The notes below the pieces were generated by a model, which had not been told where the DNA came from, did not search any database, and saw only the letters and a program-made list of their open reading frames with translations. Source: Glandiceps talaboti (taxonomy: Eukaryota > Hemichordata > Enteropneusta > Spengelidae). From it: DNA of 64,000 nucleotides. The translations under genes and the position numbers were made by a program. The stretch lies in the NCBI RefSeq assembly GCF_964340395.1, contig NC_135560.1, positions 8,263,598-8,327,597 on the forward strand. The letters run 5' to 3'. Below, one piece after another: positions 12,966 through 25,441 of this stretch (position 1 is the first letter of the stretch; each line of letters begins with the position of its first letter).

Positions 12966-13280
12966 TCTCTGCGATAGGTGTTGGTAATCCACATCAGCAA
13001 AGGTTAAGTCTGAAGTCAAATTTGCTATCTCTGAGATAGGTGTTGGTAATCCAAGTTCACAGCTACAACTGTTAGTGTGAAGTCAAGTTTGGTATCTTTG
13101 GATAGGTGTTAATAATCCATGCCATTTCTAGCCTGAACTTAAATTTGCTCAAGCGTTAATAATCCATGTTCAGCGCTACCACTGTTAGTCTGACATTAAA
13201 TTTGGCATCTCAGATTCTCTGCGATAGGTTTTGATAATCCAAATTCAGTTCTGCTACTGATACCATTGTTAGTGTGAAGC
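12966..13280 (+). repeat. degenerate tandem repeat, unit about 65 bp, five copies
   Basis: The core GATAGGTGTTGGTAATCCA recurs at 12973, 13036, 13101 (TTAATAATCC variant), 13152 (GCGTTAATAATCC) and 13223 (GATAGGTTTTGATAATCC). Between cores come CTA.CACTGTTAGT.TGAAGTCAAATTTG.(T)ATCTCTG blocks. The array is old and intronic. Confidence 0.65.
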
Positions 13281-13946
13281 CATACAGTGTAACTTACATT
13301 TGATATCATGGTTACTTTTATTTCATATTGAAATACACTTCAACTACTAAAACATGTTGCATCATGTCTACCAACTAGTACATTCGCACTCTCATCTATC
13401 ATCATACAGGTATTCAGATATGATATAGAAATGACATGACATAATTTTTTGGTTACTAAAATTTTGTGAAGTCCCCAATTTTGCTTAATGCAAAGCCTGT
13501 TTGTGCAAATCCAGTCACTTCTATCATGCTGTGATGATGGAAGTATGTGGGTTACACTTCCATGCTGTGGTATGTGATACAATATATGACAAATCTGTGT
13601 TTGTAGTTCAATGAATTGCAAAGCATAATAAATATATAAATGTTATTGTATACAAACATTTTTACACATTTTTTGGCTTTTTACAATGTATAAAGTGACA
13701 AACACAGACTTAGACAATGTTGTTTCACATTGATTTTTCAAGTAGGAAGCCACAATAAAATTGTTTTATATATTAAAATCCAAAACAAATACCCCCCCCC
13801 CCCCCCATCCTCATCTATATGGCTACTTAAACTCCTAGAAAAATGTTATTTTATCAGTGATATCTATAGTCAAACTAACAAACCTGTAACGCTCATGTGA
13901 GAACTATTGTAGATACTAAAGTGTCCTTTCTCAGCCAGCACCTATA

Positions 13947-14312
13947 TATAGTCTAGTCATGACGGACCGTATTCCATACTACGTTAACTTTACACTTATA
14001 CCCCTAGGCAAACCCGTGACTCTCGCACAGAATTCTGTACGCCCACCTACAGCATTCATATAAACATGATGACATCATCGCATCCCCACATGATTTTAGT
14101 TTAAACAGACTGGAAGTGGAGTCCTGGTTGGACATTGGACATACTCAAAACAGCTGTATCAAATGAATAACGAGAGATGATGACAGCTCATCAATTTGTG
14201 ATGAATTACTACTGACATATACACAAATAACGCCTTGAGTCACGGGCTTGACTAGACGGTATAAGTGTGAAGTTAATGTTACGGAATACAGTCCGTCAGG
14301 AACTAGACTATA
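13947..14312. mobile_element. 366-bp MITE with about 75-bp terminal inverted repeats
   Basis: The left arm TATAGTCTAGTCATGACGGA...ATTCC, then GTTAACTTTACACTTATACC and AACCCGTGACTC, is matched in reverse at the right end (GAGTCACGGGCTTGACTAGA, GGTATAAGTGTGAAGTTAAT, GGAATACAGTCCGTCAGGAA). No coding frame lies inside. The flanks show no clear target duplication. Confidence 0.72.
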
Positions 14313-14918
14313 TTCTTTCATACAAATATGTTTCTAAACACAATGCAATTATCACATTGATTGATAACATAACTTAAATAGTTACAGTTACTGGCTATGT
14401 GTAAAATTCTTATATCTGTCAGTTCCTTCTATATTGAAACCATTCAGGAGTGAATTTATAATATAACACTCAAATGAGAACATTGTAACTAATAAAAGGT
14501 TCTAGGCCAACCCCTGTCCTTCATATGATTCTAAACAGACTCCACAAACTAAATTAACTGTAAAGATTACAATTTCTCCCACACTATTTGTTCAGACTAA
14601 TTCTCTTTTCCTCATTCCCACTAGAATTTAAAATCAAGGATGCATAACACATTTAGACTCTTCAAATTACAATTTACAATGAGTTTGCCCATTTTTATAT
14701 CCGCTATCTGTAATGAGCATTGCTATGTAAATCCCAGGTTGTCCTAACAGCCTTGCCAGGGCATGGGAACTTAACAACACTTTCAAGTATTTATACCAGA
14801 TTGAAATTGCACTGTGCCTTCATAGAAATTCATGGTCAGATTTTACCACAGCAGCAGATCGATTATAATATATGAATATGTCTTAGTAGATGACTAATCT
14901 ATATGTATACACATAAAT

Positions 14919-15352
14919 CCCTGTGTTTCTGTTTGAAAGTGTCTTAATAAAATTGTGATTTGTATTTGAATGTAGATACAGAATAAATTTTGAGTTTTCT
15001 AATAAAAAGTGTATTTGAAATTGCATTTTGTATTACTAGTTGAACTTCTGTATGCACAGATTAAATGCTGTGCTTCAGTTCAAAATTGAACAAAATCAAG
15101 TTGCTTTGGGCTTGAACTTGAAGAAGAAATCCTGTTTTTTGTGCTTGAAAGTGTATTCTAAATTGTGTTTTGTAGTTGAACTTAGGTACAGAGTACATCC
15201 TGTGTTTTGTGCTTGAAAGTGTATTCTAAATTGTGTTTTGTAGTTGAACTTAGGTACAGAGTACATCCTGTGTTTTGTGCTTGAAAGTGTATTCTAAATT
15301 GTGTTTTGTAGTTGAACTTAGGTACAGAATAAATCCTGTGTTTTGTGTTTGA
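14919..15352 (+). repeat. 68-bp tandem repeat (15131-15352) with decayed flanking copies
   Basis: Units start at 15131, 15199, 15267 and 15335 (CCTGTGTTTTGTGCTTGAAA...), exactly 68 bp apart, and the three full units are nearly identical. Upstream from about 14919 are degenerate copies with GTGT(A/T)TT, GTAGTTGAAC and GGTACAGA(A/G)TA blocks. The homogeneous core beside decayed copies indicates a recent local expansion. Confidence 0.88.
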
Positions 15353-18300
15353 CATAGTATATTATGTATACAAATACATCACATAGATGACCAGTGTACA
15401 AGTTTATAGTATGTTAGCTAAATGTCTGCAGGGATAAAACAAACAGATTACTTCTCAAATCCTTAAAATAACATCCACAGAGCTTTTTTTTCATTTCTGA
15501 AGTAGCAAAATACCCTTGTAATCCATCTGTGTGGTCTAATTTTCACAAAGAGCTATAGCTGCCTGCATTTCAGTGTGTGTTGAAAGTGAGTCACTGTAGC
15601 CAAACTGACCAGTTTCTCACAGTAGATCCAAACATACCATCTCGGCTACAATCAAAATTGAGCAGTTTCTCACACTCGAATCCAAACACACCATACCAAC
15701 TACATCAATTATCCATGCCAAAACAGAGAAGTACTTCATTCATTTGACACAGCAATAAATTAAAATCGAAGCAATTAAGATGTCTACACTGGGTGAATTA
15801 TCTGTGATAAACTAAGTACCACATACTGGTTCCTGTCAACTAATTAGTTGTAACTATGTCTAAGTAAACAGAGTAAAGAAATATTGGTACACAACTATAT
15901 ACTTATGTTTGTACAAAATTTTAAGGTTAGCTGTCAGGTCAAACAGCAGTGAGTACTTGAACAGATACTTACAACTTTTACTAAAAGGGCAAATTCTACA
16001 ATTATATAAAGTTTATACCAGTTAGATATTTTTGTAAGCAGTAAGAAACAACCAAATCTGTGTTTTATATATACACTCAGTAATGCTGTATGTGGTGAGA
16101 GTGTATTTTTCACCATGTGTACATCTTGTGCACTTGATATGAATATTCTACAAGACTTAATTAGGAGGGCTTTTATTGTGGTTTTGAGAAAAAAATCGAT
16201 GTTAATTTGTTTGTAAAAGTAGTTTTTTCCAAGTACAATCGGCTAAAACACTGGCAATTTTCAGTTCCCATCACACAAGTCATAACATATTATTATAATA
16301 GCTGTTGCTTTCTGCAAGCCTTTTGATGCTGGCAATTTGCCAACTAGCAGTTATTTTGTATTTCCCACAAACTATTTACCCACAAGCCTTTGCTACATAA
16401 CTTCTTTTGCAAGAACTTTGTGATCATATTGAACAAAAGTTTACATTGTCTGTCATTCTTGGAGTTCAAAGTAGAAACAAAGACTGGGACACTTTTCTGG
16501 AATAAATGCATTTAAATATCAGATTTAAAACAGCTCTAGACTGTGACATAATGTAAACTGATCAACTGTAACACTGGAAAAGTTTGTAATTTTAGTCATG
16601 ACATGTTGTATGCATTGGACCGTAAGCTTCATAATTTCAATTAGATTTCTACCCCTAAGGCTAGTATAGTGGTTTGTTAACAGGACACCGTGCACTCCTT
16701 GTCTGAACTTTCTCTGTGCTATTTTTGTTTCAGATGAAGAGTTACTTACAGAGGAAGAAAGGTGAGGATAATTTTCATTGTTTATTTCCCATAATGCCTC
16801 ACTCCAGTGTACAGCAGCACTATTCAGAGTCTAATTTGCCAATCTTTCAAAGTTTCATCATCTTAAGGTTGCATGATGCAAGAGTTGGTGAAAATGACTC
16901 CTTTGTGTTATAAGTTTACATTTCAAAGTTGCAAATTATAAACTATGAATTATGTAAAGCCCAGAAATATGAAACTGAAACTCTCAGGCCAATAACAAAA
17001 GTATTGACAAAACTTTATAGTAAATGTTCAAATTCCTAGTACAGTAACTCTAGTAAGCATTTTTTGAACACTTTGGTAAAATTACTTCTCAATGTATGTG
17101 TAGCAATATAAAGCCCATTTACCTTTCAAAGATATTATTCAATTTTCTACAACATTTACCCTATAAGCTGAACCATTTTGCATTTTGTCCTGCTCTATAC
17201 AACAGAATATGACTTACAGCCTGCCTGCTAGACTGATTGAAAAATCCATCATTCAGTACACTTATGTACTCATGGTGTTTAATTTATGGTTACACGATCA
17301 CAAACCAATGACGAATCTTTCAGTCTACCTAATTGTAGGTTTTACCCTGAGACAATATTAGCAAAGTTTGCCATTTGGCATTTACAATGTATAATATGTT
17401 TGCTTGTATATGAGGGGTTGGAGTCGATGTCCTACAAGACTTCATTGTGAGCTGTAAATAGATCTCAAAACAGATGCTGCATTGTATAGGGAATCAACAT
17501 ATGAAGGTTAGAGCCAGGTTACATGAAGATCATCTGAGTGAGGTTATCCACAACCACTTGGGAGTAGCCCAGACCTGAGAGCTGGAGCCACAGTGTCTGT
17601 GATATGGAACACAGGGAGAGGCTTTATCCTTGGAAAGTAAGGACTCTTCCAAATCAGTTTACAGTTTGTTTCTCCAATTGCTAGAAGTGTGAGGAGGATC
17701 TGGAGATTGGATGTCCTAATATACTTTGTTCATAATGATTACAATCACATCTGTGAAAGCTTGTGTTGTTCTGATTACTGTAAACAATTGACAGAATTCT
17801 GTACACACCTCCTCAAATTACCACTAGATTGGCCTCAAATGTGCCCCTAAATGGACACAAAATAAACCCAGATTAAAGCTCCTGAGAAAATCAAATGCAA
17901 AATCATGCTCTATGCTGCGACAGAGGTGGAAATCTACAGCTTGGTGTGAATCAGTGACAAACAACCTTATGACAGATCATACCGGCTGGATAATATTAAT
18001 GTTGCTACAATAATTTAGATGAAGAATTCTTATCAAATCACATATCATGATCTACATGTAGCTCTTTGTGCACTGATTAAGAGTATTTCTGTATCTTGTA
18101 TTGTTCATTAATCTAACATTAGTACAATCTGTTTTCTAAGTGAAAGTTCTCATGTTTCTGTTAACATAACCATCACAATTTGACTGCACTTGCTAGTCAG
18201 ATCCAGTGGTATCTGTCAATGGTACTGTATTACCTGAAATTACTGCTGAGATTGTCCATTCATTAGGTTATAGAAATATCATCAAACTCACAGTCACTCT

Positions 18301-21300
18301 GGGCCCATGCAATAGTTTGATATGCAACAGTGTTGCAAATATGCATTGTTTGCCTTTCCATACATCGTTTGTATTCAGTGTTAAAGTGACTGTTTTTAGT
18401 GTACATCCCGGTATCCCTATCCCCTGCAGTTTTGTGAGCTGTATCCATATATGGTTATTATATTCTGACATAGCACAGTATCTGACAATTGAGGAGTTTC
18501 ACTTTGCCTTCCATCATTTTAGAGAAACAAATCAAAATGTATTCCAGATACGTTTAACTGCGTTTCCGTTCAGTGCATTAACTGTTTGCATGGAACATAA
18601 TATTTTGCTTTTTTTTTTTCCTGTTTATTTTTACAAGTTCACCAAATAAACTGGTGGAGACTGACTGCATCTTCATTTTGCAACAAGTATAATGTATCGC
18701 AGAGTGATGACAGATTTTTGTGCAAAACACCGCACACGTAGTCCCCGGTTTATTTCTTAATAGTTATCACATACATACAGTGGTTTATTTTTTGGAACAA
18801 GAAACTGGTCTTCGCGGGTCATTAAGTGTTTCACTCTCTCTGAAAACTGAACAACATACAGGGTGTATGGCACACTGTACAAATAATTAAAGGTATGCAT
18901 CATAGCTTCCCTGCTGTGTGATGCTGTCATTACAGCTGTGATTTACATTGTGACACACACAATATGATTCAGCACACTCCACTATGTAAATTTTGATGAC
19001 AGAATAATATTCCAATTCATTTTCTACATAAAATCTGGAAAAAAATGTACTTTTATCTAGTTGTGCACTTTTCTGTTTAAGTTGTTTTTGTCACGAATGA
19101 CTATGAATGTCTTTTGACAAGGACTTGCTCATTCATTTGGACAAATACGGTTAGATTCTCATTTCAGCAGTAAATGGAGATGTCTTACCTGGTGATGATT
19201 ATTGTGAATTATTGAAATATTATAGTATCTAATGGTTCCATTGAGCTGTTGGTTGATCAAACGATCTTTTAAATGCACATTTTTTGAAATTGATAACTTA
19301 AGAAAAGTTTCCGAATACAAAAAGATTTCCATCCATGAAAAGAGTTGTATCTTTGTAATAAGTCCAATAAAAACGTTATTAAATACACAAAAACACAAAA
19401 AAAACTATCTTTTATTAAGCGGTAGATGAGGTTTCTATCTTCAGCTAGTTTTGTACCTCACCAGGCGTTTTTGAAAAGTTAGATTTAGATTCAAATTCAA
19501 AGGAATGTAATGATAGGTTTTCATTTTTACATCTTTACATCATTAATCTACATTTAAAAAAAAAAAAAAGTTTTTAAAAAAGTAGTCAAAAAGATGTTTT
19601 ATTTGATTTTCAAAAGTCGGCTTACATTGTACTGCAACTTTTAGTATGGTTAACATCAAGTGGCAAATCATTCTGTCACAAAAACTCTTGTATTTCATGT
19701 TTGGCAGCTATCCAAAGTGTTACAGCTGCCATAAATGCAAAATGCAATTATTATTATCAACAGTAGACACAAATGGATATATATATATTTAGTTACTGGC
19801 AATCTGGCGGAAGTAATAAACAAATGTAATTCCCTTATGCTAAATGTTAAAACTTTATTTTTGTAAAAATTCACATTTGTTACCAATCACTGTCCTTTTA
19901 TTTCCCTCCCTTCAATCAGTGGCATTGAAACACGTCGGAGAGAACTGTTTCTTACAGACATGAGAAGTAATTGAGTATGTTAAATGAAAGTGTTGGTATA
20001 CAAATACATCAAAAACCACAACACTGGTTGGTTAACCTCAAAGCCGATACTTCACTTCTTAATGAGTATAAACTGTAACACAGACATTCACTTCAAAACT
20101 GAATGTTAAAGGGTAAGAAAGGCTAGACAGGTTTTATATTAGCTGCACTTCTTTATGCAGGGGGACACAGAAAAGTCTTTTTCACCAATCCTGCATAACA
20201 TAACCTCGTTAAAGTATATTTTAGAAGCTTCTTTTTGTTCTCACAGCTTGACTCATTTGTGTTTCCATAGTTTAATGAGGAGTTTAGCTCCTAACTTTAT
20301 TTCCCATAATGTCTGTCATCATTTTACAGCATGTCTCTTCTGAATCTAAGCCAGATTCACCAATTTGTTATATCTCTATTATAGAGAGGTTGCACAATGC
20401 AGGATTGGCGAAAATGATTTTTTTTTGGGGGGGGGGGGCCTAGGCATAAAGAAATACACCAATTAAGGACATATAAGATGTAAGCAGTCTCATAAACTTT
20501 TGTTCCCATTTTAACAAACTTTCAGATCAAACTGATGAGAGGAAAAATTACAAAAATTAGTACAACTTCTCTGTCTAAAATAAGTAATTAAAATACACAT
20601 ACCGATATCACTTTAAATTAAGAATAAAGTATGCTAATCATTTTTAGATTAGTTAGCGTGGTGATCAAACAAAATTTTCATTCAAAATTAATAAATCATC
20701 CTCAATTTGAAATCTTACGTACTTGACATTTTCAATCTTTGAATCTCATACAGTCTGTAATTTAATATAGCCCATGACAGGGCACCCTCAAGACCAGTGA
20801 GGGCGGAATGACAGGACGTATCTTACAGTCTAAATTTTATCTCTACATTATACACTTTCTTGGTCATAGCATTTTGACCTCTCCAATTCTATGGTTTCCT
20901 GAAATACTCTAATATTCTTGTAAATAAACTTGACCTTGACAGTGTCTAAATTCCATTTTTAAAGTGGTCATTATCTCTCCAAAACAAGTAGGATATGTTT
21001 AATACATTGACAAATTAGTATAAATTAAGTGGGTCTCAGAGGAGAATCAAATATAGACATTTATAGGGATCTCATAAACATAATTAAGGCCTGGTATGTG
21101 ACTTACATGAACTTTGTATGGTCAAAGAATAAACTGAATACTTTGTAAATGGTCTACTAATGATTTGTGGCCACTGATTTTATCAATGGGTCTAGTAATT
21201 TCATATCAAAGAAATCTTCATTTTACAATGCTGACCTTTGACCTGTCAACTTTGACACAGTGACTGAACTCTTGACTAGAACTGTAACACCTGGGAGGAA

Positions 21301-21780
21301 TAATACCACAGTTCAAAGTAACTATAAACCTAGAAACGTTTCCAATATTGTCTTGACAATATTGTTCATCGAGCCAATACATCATGCCAGATAGCCAACT
21401 TGCAGTGCCTGGACTATGTGTTCCCTGTCCCTGCCTGGTCTAAATAAAACATAAATCAAACCCAGATCATTTTCACTTAATTGAGAAAATCTTATTTTTG
21501 TCCCCAGCAGCTCAGAAACAAGGGCATATAAAAAGTTTACAAGAAATCTTGGTACCTGAAATAGAATTTTACTGCCTACAGGCATCATAAAAATAACGAA
21601 CATTCAATTTCTTAGTCAAAACAATTACATCTGCTTCAGGCAATCAATGTATGCATTACTATAGGTGTGTGTGAGCATAAGTCGACCACCTTGTTCTATT
21701 TTCACCCTCTAGCATCAGATGACACACTATTCAAGTATCAAGAATTTATGATGTGGTAGAATGGTTGCCAAGATACCTGT
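15353..21780. other. intron stretch, no gene supported
   Basis: Intronic DNA. It includes a repeat pair (16776-16900 and 20298-20425, sharing TTTATTTCCCATAATG and GGTTGCA(T/C)(A/G)ATGCA blocks) and a G run at 20426-20440. It also holds the 147-codon frame at 18206. A 28-nt segment at 16734-16761 has good splice sites on + but belongs next to the repeat. Confidence 0.5.
18206..18649 (+). other. 147-codon open frame, coding status unknown
   Basis: This is the longest open frame in the window not made of simple repeats. It reads VSVNGTVLPEITAEIV near the start and YLTIEEFHFAFHHFRE further on, with a very T-rich, hydrophobic end. I recognise no domain. Two shorter minus-strand frames overlap it. 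In AT-rich DNA of this size an open frame of this length can arise by chance, and it lies deep in the 37-kb intron of the minus-strand gene. Confidence 0.15.
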
Positions 21781-21845
21781 CTTGGACTTACTATCTCAAG
21801 ATGCTATCAAAACCAATGGATATAGCTTCTTGAGATATCAAGAAC
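21781..21845. repeat. diverged hairpin related to the 38466-38524 hairpin
   Basis: CTTACTATCTCAAGA is followed by a spacer and TCTTGAGATATCAAG. The first arm matches the 38.5-kb hairpin (TTACTATCTCAAGA), the second less so. Confidence 0.45.
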
Positions 21846-22078
21846 AATTAAGACATTAGTGTCTGGGCTATTATAGAATGCTACAAACTGTTTAGAAGAA
21901 AATGTAGCTTAACGGCATAAAAAGCAGAAACAAGGTTATTTCAGGATCACCATATCCGTACTACTGTATATTCCATGAAAGCATAAATTTTCTTTTTGAT
22001 TTGATTTATACTTCCTTTGGGTAAAACCGATTTAAACATCCCTAAACTATTTATTCTAATTATAGCACATACTTAGAT

Positions 22079-22231
22079 GTTATTCTCCTATATTTTTCTT
22101 CATTCAGCCAAGGAAATTACTCCTGACCTATGAGCCTTTGTCACTACTCATCTAGTGACTTGTAGTAGTGACAAAGCCCTTAGGTCACAAGTATTTTCCG
22201 GCTGAATGAAGAAAAATATTGGAGAATAACA
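22079..22231. mobile_element. near-perfect palindromic MITE (family B)
   Basis: The arm 22079-22110 (TGTTATTCTCCTATATTTTT, then CTTCATTCAGCC) is the reverse complement of 22200-22231. The pairing continues inward through CTTTGTCACTAC and GTAGTAGTGACAAAG to a small loop. One-armed or decayed relatives are at 36342-36402 and 55899-56097, all sharing CTTTGATATTACTGGC(A/G)CTGGTA beside the arm; here that block lies in reverse at 22238-22260. Confidence 0.8.
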
Positions 22232-22260
22232 TAATTATACCAGTGCCAGTAATATCAAAG

Positions 22261-25077
22261 AACATGTGACATAGACCGACTAGGGTATAAATTCCATATT
22301 TATGGCTCACGCATGGTATGATAACTGCTATATTGTTCCTTTCTTCTACAGTTCATCTATTCCATGCAATTTCTGAAGTGTGCAAACTTTGGCTCTTTGA
22401 AGGGTTAATCCCAGATTCAATATTTCTGGAGCGAGGACAGTTTATCTTAACAAGCACAGAAAACTTCTTCACCCTGTGACAATAAACCAGGCAGATGCAT
22501 ATATAGAAGTTAACACTAGTGTGATGATTCCAACTCTAGCCCATTTATTCAGAAAGATCCAGAAAGATCCAGGTTTTCCTTCCAAATGATATAGCAAGTC
22601 ATAGCAAGTGGTTTAATACATAAGCAGACCAATACCTGGACCTTTCAGACTATGGCCTATCATGTACCCTTGATGTCATAATATTATAACATCTGACATG
22701 GTATTTCCTTGAGAAAAATACAAATCCCCCCATACATCAAATGTCAAGCAGTCCTCTTTAACCACTTCAGTAGTTAGTATCATATTCATAAACATCATGA
22801 TAAAACAGTGGCCAGATTTTGACAAATCATCTGTTTTACATCAAATTGCTTCAAAATAAAGTGGTACGCAGAGTGCCAACACAAAGATTTATTTATGTGA
22901 GATTTCCAATAAGCTAGGGCCAAAAGAAATAAAGACCGGAGCTGTTTGGAGGTATGCAGCTGTTAAAGCAATAATAAGAAAACAGTATATTCAAAAATTT
23001 GGATACTGACTGGATCATAAATCTAAATTATAACCCATTACTTTACCGAACTACACATAACAGATGTAAAATGTCAAAGTGTAATAAATGGCCTTTACAA
23101 AACAAGTATTTAACATGTCAGCTATTACTTCAGTCTGTTTAGTAAACTTTCCATTTCAATTTTCCAAATTTAACTTTCCAGTCACGATGACTTCCTCTTT
23201 TATACATAGTTTACATGTCTCTACTAGCTGGGTTATTTAGGGAATTCGTTAGTATAGTCATCTGTTGTACGTCAACTTTTTATAGGACCAACTTTAAGTA
23301 TAATCTAAGAAATTATAGTTTGAAATCAGTGATGCTGTAGTCTACGACAGTACAAGCAAACTTTCACTAGTCTAGCAAGTTTTACTTTGTAAATGATTTG
23401 TTGTCCTTTGCTTATCAGTATTGGAAACCTTTAAATTTATTTTTATTGTTAGTTAGCCACTTCAAATTTGTGACTTTTTAACAACAAATTTGGGCTCTAA
23501 TTCATTGCTCAATTTGCTCAATGCCTGGTTTAGAGTTAATGACCTCTTCTATTGTTAATTCTTAGCAGTAGCTTCTAATAATAGTCTGGAATCTGTACTA
23601 AATAGTGTTAAGGTATACAAATCAAATTAAAGTTATGAGACTATTTTGTAAAAAACATGGATTCTACTCAATGACAAACAATATAGTTCTAGAATCTATT
23701 AACTATATTGACAATCTCCTCAAATTTACAGGTCCTAGAAGTACAAAATCTCCAAATATCTACCAGACACCCCTCCTCCTCCCCATTCTAAGATTTGATA
23801 TATTTTAGATATTATATTGAATCAATATACAAACAATTCAAAATAATGTCTCAGCCATCAGTTTTGTACAATTAACCCCCCCACACCCCACCCCCATTTC
23901 ACTGCTGGGTTTTGATACTTAAATAAAATACATGTGTGTGATGTATGAGAACAAATTTTATGAGACACTACATCTCACCCTGATATACATACCTTTTGAT
24001 ACCATGACAACATAAAAGTATTGTTGTAAACCACAGCACCGTCCAAGACATGCTGCTTCAGCAGAAATGTGTGCGCTGGCTTGCCAGAATGAATAAATGG
24101 TGTCTGTCTATTATCAGACAAGAAACTATTTCTGATCGAGTATGTATTCTAACTTTGAACTGTATTTAAAATAGTTCCCACTGCCAGACTCAAATATTTT
24201 ACATTAACTTCTACTTTAGCAGGCTATGTTCTCAGAAGTATTTAGCCAATTGACATATCTAAATAGATTAATGGGTCTCCATGGAAGTTAATGATTTGAA
24301 ATTGTAAGACATTCAATTATTGAGAATTCTCATTTATGCTAGGAATTCACAGGAATGTATATATATTATGTTTGGTGGCAGATATGATGTGTTTATTTGA
24401 CTTTGGGATGTGAGGAGAATGCATACGGTTTGCAATAACAAACAAGAGTTGGAAACTTTGGGAGGAAATCAAGAACTACAAGGTATCCCCAGAAAAATAT
24501 TTTAATACCAGTGGGAAAAATAGACAAGATGCTTTATAGATTATTTAGCTGCAAGTTGCTTTTCGCTGCTTTTTATTAGAGTTTGATTTATTGTCTACTA
24601 TAACTTCCTACTTAATCATCTCAGTGGTTTATTGCAGAAGTTATGGCCTTGAAGAGATAATGTACAAAATATGACAATGTTCTCATGGTGGTCTCATATT
24701 TCATACTTTCTATGCAGTCATTTTACTGAAGTCAATAACCTGTAATATGATATCACTGTTCAGAACTCAAAATGAATGGTTGTCCTGTGTCCCCAAGACT
24801 ATCAATGCATGTCCTAGGACTACCATACTTTACAGCTGTAAGCCCACTCAGGCTACTGCTGATTTTGTGAGGATGTAGAAGCTGGAAGATTTCCAGAGAT
24901 GAAAGTATTTTCTCACATACACACATACTTTGAATTAGGCTTTCTGTTTTCAGTTTATTAGTAATACATATATGGGACTTATAATGGTCACCATCATTGG
25001 GTCAACTTGGACTACAAAAAGTTAATTTTGAGCCTGTTACTGCTGTGTCTATTCTGTTTTTCACATATTATTTCATG
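22261..25077. other. intron stretch without recognised gene
   Basis: AT-rich, with no exon seen. A segment at 24040-24095 (GCACCGTC...CTTCAGCAGAAATGTGTGCG, CTGGCTTGCCAGAATGAA) is repeated at 63635-63700 and partly at 2505-2540, so it marks another interspersed family. Confidence 0.5.
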
Positions 25078-25441
25078 CTTACATTGCGATCTGTGTTTTC
25101 ACTGTCTCACAAACCGCTTGTATTGCTAGCAACGGCAAATAATTAATGTTGTTTGAAAATCATACTTTCAACTTGACTGTTTTGAAGAAATGCACTCAAG
25201 CTGATTGGTCACAATGGGGAGTGCTAACTTACATCAGCCTTAGTTCAAGTGAAGTCAAAGTGTAACGTGCCCTTGTTGCGATGAACACGAGCGTCAAAGT
25301 TTACATACAGTGAGCAGTATGTAAATGTCTATAAACAGGCATGCTGATAACTGCCATTGGGGTGTGGCTGAATTTATATGTTTGCCGTTACTAACATTAC
25401 AAGTGGTTTGTGAAACAACAAAACACAGATCGTGATGTAAA
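25078..25441. mobile_element. 364-bp MITE with about 60-bp terminal inverted repeats
   Basis: The left arm TTACATTGCGATCTGTGTTT...CTCACAAACCGCTTGTATTG is mirrored by the right arm CATTACAAGTGGTTTGTGAA...CACAGATCGTGATGTAA, with CAACGGCAAAT / TTTGCCGTTA at the inner ends. No coding interior. Confidence 0.72.

Noticed and set aside
16734-16761. 28-nt + strand microexon with TTTTTGTTTCAG acceptor and AAAG|GTGAGG donor, reading DEELLTEEER
   Set aside because: No partner exon was found, and it borders a repeat (16776-16900, related to 20298-20425), so the splice signals may be chance.
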